The notes: generated by a model from the sequence alone, not told the origin. DNA of 64,000 nucleotides from Oscillospiraceae bacterium (GCA_012520505.1 JAAYOC010000021.1:143218-207217), one strand, 5' to 3'; shown: positions 45,105 through 54,876, numbered from the stretch's first letter. A program made the numbers and translations.

Positions 45105-47324
45105 TTGGTGGCAAAAAAGGCAAAACAAAAATTTAAGAATAGAGCATTAATCGCCTTAGCATTAACCTGTATTTTAGGTTTTGGTGTGGGCGGTTTTGGT
45201 GTTTTTAATGCCGCTGTAATACATGGCGAAGAGTACAAGTACAAAGCTAAATCGCAACAGCTGTCAGATATTACTGTTATGGCACGTCGTGGTTCGATTT
45301 ATGATTCCAACATGAATGTTCTTGCAAAATCTGCAGATGCTTGGACTGTTTTTATTGATCCTTCTGAAATTAAAAATGAAGAAACAAGGGAAATTGTTGC
45401 AAAAGGTCTATCGGAAATTCTTGAAGTTGATTACGATTCAGTTTATGAAAAATGTGGTCGCGAAAAATATAGCTATATTCGAATAAAAAGAAAAGTGGAA
45501 TATGATAAGAAAACTGAATTAGAAGCATTCATAAAAGCTAACAAGGGCTTGCATAGAATTATCGGTTTTGAAGATGACGTAATTCGGTATTATCCATATG
45601 GTAATTTTGCTTCTACTGTTCTCGGATTTACAGCCGATGATGATGTAGGACGTTCAGGTCTTGAAGTTCATTACAATGATGTTTTGACCGGTACATATGG
45701 TCGTTATATCACTGCTAAAAATGCAAGACAGTTTTTGATGTCTTCAGATTATGATTCATATTATGCAGCAACTCAGGGTGCGAGTCTTGGTCTTACAATG
45801 GACCAAGTAATTCAGTATTACCTTGATTCTGCTCTTGAACAGGCAGTAGTTGACCATGGTGCTACATATGGTTACGGTATTGTTATGGAAACGAAGACGG
45901 GTGCAATTCTTGCAATGAGTACAAAACCGGATTTTGATGCAAACAATCCGTATAAAATAAACAATGAAAAGGTTTTAGAAGAAATTGATGCAATTGAAGA
46001 TGAAGATGAAAAGAATGCAGCAATCGCAGCTGCAAGATATGGTCAATGGAGAAATAGAACAATAACGGATAGTTACGAACCGGGCTCGGTTTTTAAATGT
46101 ATAACAGCAGCCGCTGCTCTTGAAGAAAATGTAGTTACAACCGACGAAATGTTTTATTGTAGTGGCAGTTATCAGGTAAAAGACAGAATGTATCATTGCT
46201 TTAGAAGAGAAGGTCATGGACGTGAAGATTTTGTTACAGCGATGAAAAATTCCTGTAACCCGATTTTCATTGAAATTGCTCAAAGACTTGGCCCAAAAAC
46301 TTTTTATAAATATTTTGATGCTTTTGGATTAACCGAACCTACAGGAATTGACCTTCCGGGCGAGAGCATTCCAAAAGCAAACGTCACATATTACACTGCG
46401 AACAGATTTACTGCTGTATCTCTAGCTTCCTGTTCGTTCGGACAGTCGTTTCAGCTGAGTCCGATTCAGGTGATAAACGCGATTAATGCAATTGCAAATA
46501 ATGGAAAACTTATGCAACCGTATATTGTTAATGCGATTTATGATGAGACAGGAAACAAGATTTTACAAACAAAACCTACGATTAAAAGACAGGTGATTTC
46601 AGAACATACAGCTGACCAGGTCACCTATTTGATGGAACAAGTAGTAAAATCCGGAACAGCAAGAAATGGTTATGTTGCAGGATACAGAGTTGCCGGTAAA
46701 ACGGGTACATCTGAAAAACTTCCGGATAAGACATATAATATTTCATCTTTCTGTGGTTTTGCTCCGGCGGATGATCCGCAAATTACTGTTCTTATAGTAG
46801 TTGACGAACCGAAATCCGGTGCATACACCGGTGGCGCTGTTGCAGCTCCTGTTGCAGCTGAGGTAATTCAACAGACAATGCAATATTTAAATGTTGAACC
46901 GCAGTACACAGAAGAAGAACTTGCAAAACTTGATATGAAAGCGCCACAACTTGTTGGTAGCACAGTTGCTCAAGCAACTAAGGATGCAAAGGCAATAGGG
47001 TATAATGTTAAAGTGATTGGAGAAGGTGAAACAGTTTTAAACCAAACACCGGTTGCAAAGCAAGTGATACCAAAAAATGGAATAATTGTTCTTTACACGG
47101 ACAGCAAATCTGAAACAAAAAAAGTAAAGGTACCAAATCTTTGTGGATTATCTATTTCTGATGCGAGTCGAGTTGCTCGTGATGCCGGTATAAACATTAA
47201 AGTTTCTGGATGCACAAGAGGGACTGTAGTATCATATAGGCAGAGTATTGCGACAGATACGGAAGTTGCAATGGGTTCAATTATAACGGTATCATTTAAA
47301 ACAGAAGTCAACGTACAGGATTAA
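45105..47324 (+). CDS. Septal penicillin-binding protein (FtsI/SpoVD type) with two PASTA domains
   Basis: A 739-aa class B PBP that crosslinks septal or spore-cortex peptidoglycan. One N-terminal TM helix precedes the PBP dimer domain (RRGSIYDSN). The transpeptidase has active-site SVFK (in YEPGSVFKC), SCN (KNSCNP) and KTG (AGKTGTSE). Two C-terminal PASTA domains begin KAPQLVGSTVAQA and VKVPNLCGLSISDA. The start is TTG 45105 or GTG 45108, with GGAGG upstream. Sporulation use (SpoVD) versus general division (PBP2B) cannot be decided. Confidence 0.93.
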   Translation: MVAKKAKQKFKNRALIALALTCILGFGVGGFGVFNAAVIHGEEYKYKAKSQQLSDITVMARRGSIYDSNMNVLAKSADAWTVFIDPSEIKNEETREIVAKGLSEILEVDYDSVYEKCGREKYSYIRIKRKVEYDKKTELEAFIKANKGLHRIIGFEDDVIRYYPYGNFASTVLGFTADDDVGRSGLEVHYNDVLTGTYGRYITAKNARQFLMSSDYDSYYAATQGASLGLTMDQVIQYYLDSALEQAVVDHGATYGYGIVMETKTGAILAMSTKPDFDANNPYKINNEKVLEEIDAIEDEDEKNAAIAAARYGQWRNRTITDSYEPGSVFKCITAAAALEENVVTTDEMFYCSGSYQVKDRMYHCFRREGHGREDFVTAMKNSCNPIFIEIAQRLGPKTFYKYFDAFGLTEPTGIDLPGESIPKANVTYYTANRFTAVSLASCSFGQSFQLSPIQVINAINAIANNGKLMQPYIVNAIYDETGNKILQTKPTIKRQVISEHTADQVTYLMEQVVKSGTARNGYVAGYRVAGKTGTSEKLPDKTYNISSFCGFAPADDPQITVLIVVDEPKSGAYTGGAVAAPVAAEVIQQTMQYLNVEPQYTEEELAKLDMKAPQLVGSTVAQATKDAKAIGYNVKVIGEGETVLNQTPVAKQVIPKNGIIVLYTDSKSETKKVKVPNLCGLSISDASRVARDAGINIKVSGCTRGTVVSYRQSIATDTEVAMGSIITVSFKTEVNVQD

Positions 47325-47329
47325 AGCTT

Positions 47330-47440
47330 AAAGTTAAGGTTAGGGTTAAGGTTTAATGATTAGATGTTAAAGTTAAACCTAAAGTTAAGGCTAAGGCTTA
47401 AAGTCTAAAGATTAAAAACGAAAGACTGGTAGATTAAAAA
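47330..47440. repeat. GTTAAGG/GTTAAAG hexanucleotide-like repeat tract
   Basis: A degenerate array of six- to seven-base units (GGTTAGGGTTAAGG, AAAGTTAAGGCTAAGG) fills the gap between the PBP gene and murF. It resembles other A-rich repeats in this window. Confidence 0.6.
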
Positions 47441-47481
47441 TCAAAATCTAAAGAGAAAGTGAAACTATTGAAAGAGACTAG

Positions 47482-47520
47482 AAAAGGAGACTGGAAAAGG
47501 AGACTGGAAAAGGAGACTGG
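47482..47520 (+). repeat. Three perfect 13-bp repeats, each with a Shine-Dalgarno motif
   Basis: AAAAGGAGACTGG occurs three times in tandem (47482, 47495, 47508), directly followed by the murF ATG at 47522. A degenerate fourth copy (AAAGAGACTAG) lies before them. Only the last GGAG is at the right distance (6 nt) from the ATG; the others are at 19 and 32 nt. Confidence 0.9.
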
Positions 47521-47521
47521 A

Positions 47522-49006
47522 ATGAGGAAGTTTACCACTGAAGAAATTGCAAAGGCTACAAATGGTAAAACAACCGGCCATGCAGATATAACTTCTATCG
47601 TTATTGATGACCGAGAGGTTATCGAGAACAGTCTTTTTATTGCTATAAAAGGTGAACGCCTCGATGGTCATTCCTTTGTAAAATCAGCTGTGAAAGCTGG
47701 CGCAGTTGCTGTAATGGTTCACAAAGATATTGAAGATTGTAAAGTTCCTGTGATTCGTGTTGAAGATACAACAAAAGCATTTTTAGATATCGCTTGTTAC
47801 TATAGAAATAGTTTTGACATTCCTCTTGTAGCACTTACAGGAAGTGTTGGCAAAACAACTACAAAAGAGATGATTTGGTGTGTGCTGAATGCAAAGTATA
47901 ACACACATAAAACAAAAGGAAATCTCAACAATGAAATAGGACTTCCAAAGGTTTTATTATCTATGGAAGAAACTCATACTGCAGCTGTCATTGAGATGGG
48001 AATGAATCATAAGGGGGAAATCTCAACACTTTCAAAAACGGCTTTACCTAATATGGCGGTTATTACAAATATAGGTGTTTCGCATATAGAAAACCTTGGA
48101 AGCAGGGAAGAAATTCTTTCTGCAAAACTTGAAATTTTAGATGGTTTAAAGACCGGTTCAACAGTATTTTTGAATGCTGATGATGATATGCTTAACATGG
48201 TGATTTCGGGTAAAGTTGAAAAGATTGAATGTAATAATGGTCAGACTAAAAATCAAAAACTAGATGGTTTACAGTTTGATAACGGCTTACAGTTTAACAA
48301 TGGCTTACAGTTTGACAAGTCGAAACTTAATAATTTCAAAATTAAAACTTTTGGAATAAAAAATGAGGCAGATGTTACTGCCACCGATATTGAATACCTT
48401 GATGAAAGTACAAAATTTATCGTAAATGTAAATGCAAAAGAAAAATTTGAAGTTGAAATTCCAACTACAGGAGAACATAATGTTTTAAATGCTTTAGCTG
48501 CAATTTCAGTAGGTCTCAGACTTGACATTGACACAAAGGATATTACGAAAGCACTTCTAAATTATTCTCCGGCAGAGATGCGCGAAAGTATAGAAAAAAT
48601 AGGCGATATTACCTTAATCAAAGATTGTTATAATGCGAGTCCCGATTCAGTTAAAGCCCTTTCAAACACATTGAAAATTAAGGGCAGGGATGGACAAAGG
48701 AAAATTGCAGTAATTGCAGATATGTTAGAACTCGGAGAGTATTCTGAAAAGGCTCATCGAGACGCAGGTGTCTATATTGCACAGGCAAAAGTGGATATTC
48801 TTTTCACATATGGGAAACTTTCAAAGTTCACAGCAGATTCCGCCAGAAAAAATGGGGTAGAGCAAGTTTTTGAATTTAACGATAAAGAAAAACTTGCGGA
48901 TGAACTTCTTAAAGTATTACACCCCGGCGATGTAGTTGCTTTCAAGGGAAGTCGTGGAATGAAACTGGAAGATGTAATAGATGTAGTAATTCGGGGGATT
49001 GAATAA
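47522..49006 (+). CDS. murF: UDP-MurNAc-tripeptide D-alanyl-D-alanine ligase
   Basis: A 494-aa Mur ligase adding D-Ala-D-Ala to the cytoplasmic peptidoglycan precursor. ATP site VALTGSVGKTTTKEM; further Mur signatures TKGNLNNEIGLPKVLL, EMGMNHKGEIS and DCYNASPDSVKALS. The ATG at 47522 follows the tandem Shine-Dalgarno repeats; the track's earlier start reads through those repeats. Between about residues 241 and 268 it carries an in-frame triplicated GLQFDN insertion. Its stop shares a base with mraY. murE, which usually sits before murF, is absent here. Confidence 0.94.
   Translation: MRKFTTEEIAKATNGKTTGHADITSIVIDDREVIENSLFIAIKGERLDGHSFVKSAVKAGAVAVMVHKDIEDCKVPVIRVEDTTKAFLDIACYYRNSFDIPLVALTGSVGKTTTKEMIWCVLNAKYNTHKTKGNLNNEIGLPKVLLSMEETHTAAVIEMGMNHKGEISTLSKTALPNMAVITNIGVSHIENLGSREEILSAKLEILDGLKTGSTVFLNADDDMLNMVISGKVEKIECNNGQTKNQKLDGLQFDNGLQFNNGLQFDKSKLNNFKIKTFGIKNEADVTATDIEYLDESTKFIVNVNAKEKFEVEIPTTGEHNVLNALAAISVGLRLDIDTKDITKALLNYSPAEMRESIEKIGDITLIKDCYNASPDSVKALSNTLKIKGRDGQRKIAVIADMLELGEYSEKAHRDAGVYIAQAKVDILFTYGKLSKFTADSARKNGVEQVFEFNDKEKLADELLKVLHPGDVVAFKGSRGMKLEDVIDVVIRGIE
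48263..48316 (+). repeat. In-frame 18-bp triplication inside murF
   Basis: Three 18-bp units with GGYTTACAGTTT in common encode DGLQFD, NGLQFN and NGLQFD. They fall in a variable loop of the central domain, between two conserved Mur blocks, so the frame and core are preserved. Confidence 0.85.
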
Positions 49007-50076
49007 TGAATGTATTTTTAGCAATGCTACTGGCACTCTTAATTAGTTTTGTTTTATCAGCAGTGCTTGGAATTAGAATAGTACCTTGGCTACATAAGTT
49101 AAAGTTTGGGCAGACCATTTTAGATATTGGTCCAAATTGGCATAAGGCAAAACAGGGAACCCCTACAATGGGTGGCTTCATGTTTATTATCTCAACAATA
49201 GTTACATTCATTCTTTTAGTTGTTGTAGATTACTTTATGGGCGGTGACCTTATTGCAGGTGCACTTCCTTCAGCTGTTGCCGGTGCAACAAAAGTAAAGA
49301 TTTATTCAGCACTTATGCTTGGTATTGGTTTTGGTTTTATTGGATTTTGTGATGATTATATTAAAGTCGTTAAAAAGCAAAACGAAGGTCTTACTATAAT
49401 GCAAAAAACTATGGCTCAACTGGCTTTATCAATAGCTTATGTTGCTACAATGTGCCTTTCAGGCGAACAATATATGTATCTTCCATTTGTAGATAATGCC
49501 GTTACCTATGGGCATCCAATTGTTTTTGCTATTGTTGCAATTGTCGTTATTTATTCAACTGTAAATGCAGTTAACTTTACAGATGGCATTGATGGCCTTT
49601 GCGCCTCGGTAACAGCTACCGCTGCCTTCTCCTTTGCAATTATTGCAGCACTTATGAAGGTGACCGGTGCATGTCTTCTTTCATGCGTGCTTGCAGGTGC
49701 TTGCGCAGGATACCTTATTTGGAATTGGCATCCGGCTAAATGTTTTATGGGAGACACCGGTTCTATGTTCCTCGGCGGAATTATTGCAGGTTTAGCATTT
49801 GCAATAGAATCGCCACTACTATTGTTACTTGTAGGCATAATTTATGTTATTGAAGGTCTTTCAGATGTGATTCAAATTGTTTATTTTAAGATTACCAGAA
49901 GAATTGCACGTCGTAAAGATCCGAAAGCTACAGGAAAAAGACTGTTCAAAATGGCTCCTATTCACCATCATTTTGAAAAAGTTGGTTGGTCGGAAGAGAA
50001 AATAGTAATTGTTTTCTCAATTATAAATTTAATTGGAGGACTACTTGCTTGTCTCCTTGTGTATAAGGGAATTTAA
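49006..50076 (+). CDS. mraY: Phospho-MurNAc-pentapeptide transferase
   Basis: A 356-aa, ten-TM enzyme that makes lipid I from UDP-MurNAc-pentapeptide and undecaprenyl phosphate at the membrane. Active-site motifs are GTPTMGGFMFI, GFCDDYIKV (DD pair), NFTDGIDGLCASV, FMGDTGSMFLGG and MAPIHHHFEKVGW. Length and order are typical. The start overlaps the murF stop (TAATG). Confidence 0.97.
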   Translation: MNVFLAMLLALLISFVLSAVLGIRIVPWLHKLKFGQTILDIGPNWHKAKQGTPTMGGFMFIISTIVTFILLVVVDYFMGGDLIAGALPSAVAGATKVKIYSALMLGIGFGFIGFCDDYIKVVKKQNEGLTIMQKTMAQLALSIAYVATMCLSGEQYMYLPFVDNAVTYGHPIVFAIVAIVVIYSTVNAVNFTDGIDGLCASVTATAAFSFAIIAALMKVTGACLLSCVLAGACAGYLIWNWHPAKCFMGDTGSMFLGGIIAGLAFAIESPLLLLLVGIIYVIEGLSDVIQIVYFKITRRIARRKDPKATGKRLFKMAPIHHHFEKVGWSEEKIVIVFSIINLIGGLLACLLVYKGI

Positions 50077-50093
50077 GGATTAGGAAACCAAAG

Positions 50094-51311
50094 ATGGCTG
50101 AGAAAAGAAGGAAAAATTCATTTTTATTTGCAGAGGGCGGATTTGATATTCCGTTCCTTCTGATAGTTTTAGCTCTACTAACAATAGGGCTTATAATGGT
50201 TTTCTCATCCAGTTACACATATTGCTATTACAACAAGGGAGACAGTCTTCATTACTTAAAAAGACAACTTGCTTTTGCTGTCGTCGGAGTTATAGTAATG
50301 TTACTTGCTTCAAGACTGAATTATAAGATTTTCAAGGTGTTTGCAAAGCCGGTTTTATCAGTTTCGTTTATTTTATTGGTAGTTGTACTTTTAGTTGAAC
50401 CACCGGCAGGGTATGAAAATTTCCACAGATGGTTATCGGTTGGACCTATTAATTTGCAACCTTCGGAAGTTGCAAAATTTGCTATCATACTTTTCTTTGC
50501 GCATCATATGAGCGAACATTATAGAGCTATTAATTCAGACCAGCTTTCAAATGCATCTTTCGCTCAGGGATTTAACCAAAATCCAGGTGGCATAAAAATA
50601 TATGAGAGACATGTTTGTTTAGCACTTTATATTGCAATTTTAGGTGCAACCTGTTTTCTCGTTTATTTGGAAAATCACGTTTCAGGAACACTTCTCATTG
50701 CGGCTCTTGGCGTTATGATGTTGTGGCTTGCAGGCTACGATTATAAGGCCTTTGTTATTTTTGGCATAATTGGAATAGTTCTTGTTTTACTTGTTGTTAC
50801 CAAGCCGGATATTTTACCTGAACATGCTCAACCTCGTATTTCCGCTTGGCTTAATAAAGATTTTGATCCAAGGGGAGCTCGTTGGCAAACTAATAATGCC
50901 CTTTATGCAATTGGTTCCGGTGGAATTTTTGGTGTAGGACTCGGTAATTCGCAGCAAAAACAACTTTATGTTTCAGAACCTCAAAATGACTTTATTTTTT
51001 CAATTTTATGTGAAGAACTTGGTCTTATAGGTGCTTTTGCTATCATTGGACTATTTATAGCTCTCGTGTATAGAGGTTTCTTAATTGGGATTAGGTCAAG
51101 AGATAAATTTGCAGCATTACTTGCTATGGGACTTTCTTTCCAAGTTGGTCTCCAGGCGGCACTCAATATATGTGTTGTTACAGATATTCTTCCAAACACC
51201 GGTATAAGTCTTCCGTTTTTTAGTTATGGCGGTACAGCACTGCTGATGCTTTTGGGTGAGATGGGAATTGTTCTTGCCATCTCAAGGAATGCTAAAATTA
51301 AAAAAGTTTAA
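50094..51311 (+). CDS. ftsW: SEDS-family peptidoglycan polymerase FtsW/SpoVE
   Basis: A 405-aa SEDS glycosyltransferase with about ten TM helices. Conserved elements are MVFSSSY near the N-terminus, WLSVGPINLQPSEVAKFA, the large outer loop with PRGARWQTNNALYAIGSGGIFGVGLGNSQQK, PQNDFIFSILCEELG, and LPNTGISLPFFSYGGTALLMLLGEMGI. It works with the septal PBP upstream. Division (FtsW) or spore (SpoVE) use cannot be separated by sequence. Confidence 0.94.
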   Translation: MAEKRRKNSFLFAEGGFDIPFLLIVLALLTIGLIMVFSSSYTYCYYNKGDSLHYLKRQLAFAVVGVIVMLLASRLNYKIFKVFAKPVLSVSFILLVVVLLVEPPAGYENFHRWLSVGPINLQPSEVAKFAIILFFAHHMSEHYRAINSDQLSNASFAQGFNQNPGGIKIYERHVCLALYIAILGATCFLVYLENHVSGTLLIAALGVMMLWLAGYDYKAFVIFGIIGIVLVLLVVTKPDILPEHAQPRISAWLNKDFDPRGARWQTNNALYAIGSGGIFGVGLGNSQQKQLYVSEPQNDFIFSILCEELGLIGAFAIIGLFIALVYRGFLIGIRSRDKFAALLAMGLSFQVGLQAALNICVVTDILPNTGISLPFFSYGGTALLMLLGEMGIVLAISRNAKIKKV

Positions 51312-51368
51312 AATAAAAAAGCTTAAATCGCACAAAAAGCTAAATCGTAAAAACAAAGGAAATTAATT

Positions 51369-52484
51369 ATGAAAATTTTGTTTGCAACCGGTGGAACAGG
51401 CGGCCATGTTAATCCGGCTTTGGCTGTTGCTAATCGCATAAGAACTCAAATGGATGCTGACATTCTTTTTGTCGGCACACCAAATCATATTGAGGCTCGT
51501 CTTGTACCAAATGCAGGCTTTGATTTTAAAACAATAGAAATATCCGGTTTTAACAGAACCTTTTCATCAAAGGCTATAAAACATAACCTTGGAACAATAA
51601 AAAGAATGTTTAAATCTTCAAGAGATTCAAGGAAAATCATTGAAGAATTTGGTCCGGATGTAGTGGTAGGTTTTGGTGGGTATGTAAGTGGACCGGTACT
51701 TCGAACTGCACATAAAGTGGGTATTCCTATTGCAATCCATGAGCAAAATGCTTTTCCGGGTGTGACAAATAAAGCTCTTGCAAAAGTTGCAGATCTTGTA
51801 ATGCTTACATCTGAAGATGCAATAAATCGTATAAAATGTAAAAATGAACCGGTTCTTACCGGACTTCCGGTAAGAGATGAACTTATAAATGCGAACAGGG
51901 TAGATGCACGAAAAAAACTTGACATACCGGATGGTATACCTCTTGTTTTATCTATGGGTGGAAGTCTAGGTGCGAAAAAAATTAATGAAGCAATATGTGG
52001 GCTTATAGTCAATAAAAAAGATGATCGTGATTGCATGTTCATTCATGCTACAGGTAAAAATGGACTTTGGGTTTTAGATAGACTTCGTGAACTTGGAGTT
52101 GATCTAGACAACAGAGATGATATTCGTATTCGCGAATATATAGATGATATGGAAGTCTGTATGCCGGCAGCAGATATTGTTATTTGTCGTTGTGGAGCAT
52201 CTTCACTTTATGAAATACGAGCTCTTGGTAAAGCATCAATTCTAATTCCATCGCCTAATGTGGCTGAGAATCACCAATATTTCAATGGTCTCGAACTTCA
52301 AAATAATGGTGCCGCTATTTTATTTGAAGAAAAAGATTTAACGGCTGATTTGCTTACAGAAAAGGTTAATGAGTTAATCCAAAACCCTCAAATGATTGAG
52401 AAGCTTGAAAAGAATGCTAAAGCAATGACAATTCCAAATGCAACTGACCTTATTGTTGAGCATATTTTAAAACTTGTGAAATAA
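51369..52484 (+). CDS. murG: UDP-GlcNAc:lipid I GlcNAc transferase
   Basis: A 371-aa GT-B fold enzyme converting lipid I to lipid II on the inner membrane face. Motifs are ATGGTGGHVNPALAVAN at the N-terminus, GFGGYVSGPV, HEQNAFPGVTNK, SMGGSLGAKKIN and the UDP-GlcNAc site CRCGASSLYEIRALGKASILIP. Length is normal. It has AAAGGAAA upstream and follows ftsW by 57 nt. murD and murC, often nearby, are missing. Confidence 0.97.
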   Translation: MKILFATGGTGGHVNPALAVANRIRTQMDADILFVGTPNHIEARLVPNAGFDFKTIEISGFNRTFSSKAIKHNLGTIKRMFKSSRDSRKIIEEFGPDVVVGFGGYVSGPVLRTAHKVGIPIAIHEQNAFPGVTNKALAKVADLVMLTSEDAINRIKCKNEPVLTGLPVRDELINANRVDARKKLDIPDGIPLVLSMGGSLGAKKINEAICGLIVNKKDDRDCMFIHATGKNGLWVLDRLRELGVDLDNRDDIRIREYIDDMEVCMPAADIVICRCGASSLYEIRALGKASILIPSPNVAENHQYFNGLELQNNGAAILFEEKDLTADLLTEKVNELIQNPQMIEKLEKNAKAMTIPNATDLIVEHILKLVK

Positions 52485-52515
52485 AAAATTTGACACAAAA
52501 TAAGAGGAAATATAA

Positions 52516-53454
52516 ATGCAAAGACAAGCAGAAATGCAACATCAAAAATCTCGTGAAGAACTTAGACGAGAACATAGAACTAAAAGACAAAAACAACAAC
52601 GAAGAAGACGTCGAATATTTTATTCAGTATGTATATTCATTTTCTTAGTTGTTGGTGTTGTTTTGTCTCTTACTGTGTTTTTTAATATCACGAAAATAAA
52701 AGTGTCAACAAAAAGCATTTATCCTAATGAGGATATAATTGCTGCTTCGGGAGTTGAAATTGGTGATAATTTATTTTTACTAAAACGCTCAAAGGTGAAG
52801 CAAAATATAACAGAAAAATTGCCGTTTATAGGTTCAGTATCCCTTAAAAACAAATTACCGGATGAGCTAATAATTAGTGTCGAAGAAACCGGAATTGTTG
52901 CTGCAGTTGAATCAGAAGGGATATTTGTTTTTCTTGATGAAACCGGAAAGGTTTTGTGTAAAGCTTCTGGTTTTGAAGATATATATAAAGCTTGTGAAAA
53001 GACAGAAATTGAAATGCAAAGAAAGTATGTTCTTGCAGTTGAGAAGATAATTGTTCTCAAAGGTCTTGAGGTGTCAGAAAGTTCTCCGGGAAGAACTCTT
53101 CAAGTAAAGGATCAAGATGCTTTTGACCTTTATGTTAAGATTATGAAAGAGTTTAAGAAAAATAAAATAAAAGGAATTACCGAAATAGACCTTACAGATG
53201 TTTTTAATGTGAATTTAGTCTACCAGGATAGAATTAAAATTCAGGTAGGTTCAATAACAAATCTTGCAAAAAAGATGTCTCTTGCAGCTAAAGTTATTGA
53301 AACTCAAGATGATATTAGTCCATATCAGGAAGGCACAATTAATTTGACAGTTGATAAAAAGGCTTACTTCACTCCAAAACAGGAAGACCCTACATCGCCT
53401 CCGTCAGAAGAGGACATAGAAGGTGTGACTGAAAGCAATGTTAAACCTGAATAA
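52516..53454 (+). CDS. ftsQ: Cell division protein FtsQ/DivIB
   Basis: A 312-aa bitopic division protein. A highly basic N-terminus (REELRREHRTKRQKQQRRRRR) precedes a TM helix (FYSVCIFIFLVVGVVLSLTVFF), a POTRA domain (ITKIKVSTKSIYPNEDIIAASGVEIGDNLF, LPDELIISVEE) and the FtsQ beta domain, ending with an acidic Pro/Ser tail. It links FtsL and the septal synthase. AGAGGAAA precedes the ATG. The next gene is ftsZ. Confidence 0.88.
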   Translation: MQRQAEMQHQKSREELRREHRTKRQKQQRRRRRIFYSVCIFIFLVVGVVLSLTVFFNITKIKVSTKSIYPNEDIIAASGVEIGDNLFLLKRSKVKQNITEKLPFIGSVSLKNKLPDELIISVEETGIVAAVESEGIFVFLDETGKVLCKASGFEDIYKACEKTEIEMQRKYVLAVEKIIVLKGLEVSESSPGRTLQVKDQDAFDLYVKIMKEFKKNKIKGITEIDLTDVFNVNLVYQDRIKIQVGSITNLAKKMSLAAKVIETQDDISPYQEGTINLTVDKKAYFTPKQEDPTSPPSEEDIEGVTESNVKPE

Positions 53455-53516
53455 AAAATGATGAATAACGATAAAAAAACAATGACAAATTTATAACAAA
53501 TAAACGACAGGCAAAA

Positions 53517-53546
53517 TTGACAGTAAAAAGGTATCTATATTAATAC
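53517..53546 (+). promoter_or_regulatory. Promoter for ftsZ
   Basis: TTGACA and TAATAC are separated by 18 nt, about 85 nt before the ftsZ ATG. It would allow ftsZ expression independent of the upstream dcw operon. Confidence 0.5.
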
Positions 53547-53638
53547 TTAATAACTATCATTGAATTTTGTTCGCTATCATGCTAATATAAATTAGTGTTT
53601 AATGAAATTTGGAATATTCTGTTTAGGGGGATACCAAT

Positions 53639-54802
53639 ATGGGATTTGAAATGGCGGCTGATTTTGAGAGCATCGTCCAGATAAAAGTAATTGGTGTAGG
53701 TGGCGGCGGAGGAAATGCTGTTAACCGAATGATTAGATCTGATATTAAAGACGTTGAGTTTATTGCTATAAACACAGATAAGCATGTTCTAATGCATTCA
53801 CAAGCTACACATAAAATACAGATAGGTGAAAAAACTACCAAAGGTCAAGGTGCCGGCGCTCGTCCGGATATTGGACAGAAGGCAGCAGAAGAAAGTAGAG
53901 ATATAATTACTGATGCCCTTAAAGGCACCGACATGGTATTCATAACTGCCGGTATGGGCGGTGGCACAGGTACCGGTGCTGCTCCTATTATTGCAGCAAT
54001 CGCAAAAGAATTAGGAGTCCTAACCATCGGTATTGTTACAAAGCCATTTAGTTTTGAAGGCAAACACCGTATGGAACAGGCTGAAGAAGGAATTAAGGAA
54101 CTTTCTAAAAACGTAGACAGCCTTATTGTTATTCCTAACGAAAGACTTAAGCTTTTATCAGATGGTAATATAACACTTGCAAATGCTTTCGACGCGGCTG
54201 ATGATATTTTAAGACAAGGTGTAAAGAGCGTCTCAGAACTTATTAAGAGTGCGGAATTTATTAATCTTGACTTCGCTGACGTTTCAGCAATCATGAGAGA
54301 TGCTGGTCATGCTCATATGGGTATTGGTTCTGCAACAGGTAAGGATAAGCCGGAAATTGCTGCTAATACTGCAATTTCAAGTCCACTTCTCGAAACAACA
54401 ATCGATGGAGCTCATGGTGTAATTATTAACTTTACAACTTCTACAGATATTACTCTTGAAGAAGTAGATCAGGCTGCAAAGATTATTTCTGATGCTGCTC
54501 ATCCGGATGCAAATGTAATTTTCGGTGTTGCTTTTGATGACACTCTTAATGATGAAATGATAATCACTGTTATTGCTACCGGGTTTGCCGGTGCTGATGG
54601 TTTTAATCTTAAAAAGAAGGCATCTGAAACTGAAGAAGGTGAAGATGAGACTTTAGTTGATATTATTAGTAACTCAGCTGATACTGAAGATTTCATGGGC
54701 TTTGAAAGTGAAGAAGATGACCAGGTACTTGCCGGTGCTTCATTCGGAATGGATGATAATTATTTTGACGCGATTGATGATATTTTCTCATCAAGAAACT
54801 AA
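53639..54802 (+). CDS. ftsZ: Cell division protein FtsZ
   Basis: A 387-aa tubulin-like GTPase that builds the Z-ring. The tubulin signature [12 protein letters not shown] is intact, with [12 protein letters not shown] at the nucleotide site and the T7 loop [11 protein letters not shown]. The C-terminus ends in an acidic segment with [12 protein letters not shown] in place of the usual basic-rich tail. AGGGGGA precedes the ATG. ftsA and sepF are not seen beside it. Confidence 0.97.
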   Translation: MGFEMAADFESIVQIKVIGVGGGGGNAVNRMIRSDIKDVEFIAINTDKHVLMHSQATHKIQIGEKTTKGQGAGARPDIGQKAAEESRDIITDALKGTDMVFITAGMGGGTGTGAAPIIAAIAKELGVLTIGIVTKPFSFEGKHRMEQAEEGIKELSKNVDSLIVIPNERLKLLSDGNITLANAFDAADDILRQGVKSVSELIKSAEFINLDFADVSAIMRDAGHAHMGIGSATGKDKPEIAANTAISSPLLETTIDGAHGVIINFTTSTDITLEEVDQAAKIISDAAHPDANVIFGVAFDDTLNDEMIITVIATGFAGADGFNLKKKASETEEGEDETLVDIISNSADTEDFMGFESEEDDQVLAGASFGMDDNYFDAIDDIFSSRN

Positions 54803-54814
54803 TATAAATTTGTA

Positions 54815-54843
54815 TTGCGTTTTCTAATGTGCTGTGTTAGAAT
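54815..54843 (+). promoter_or_regulatory. Promoter of rpmE
   Basis: TTGCGT and TAGAAT are 17 nt apart, with TGT upstream of the -10. Confidence 0.6.
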
Positions 54844-54876
54844 GCTCTAGTAATTAATCGACGCGAGGTGAAAAAA

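Noticed and set aside
47330-47440. Telomere-like GGTTAGGGTTAAGG tract
   Set aside because: Degenerate, internal and similar to other simple repeats in the window; nothing suggests a chromosome end.
51485-52042. 185-aa minus-strand ORF
   Set aside because: Antisense shadow of murG.
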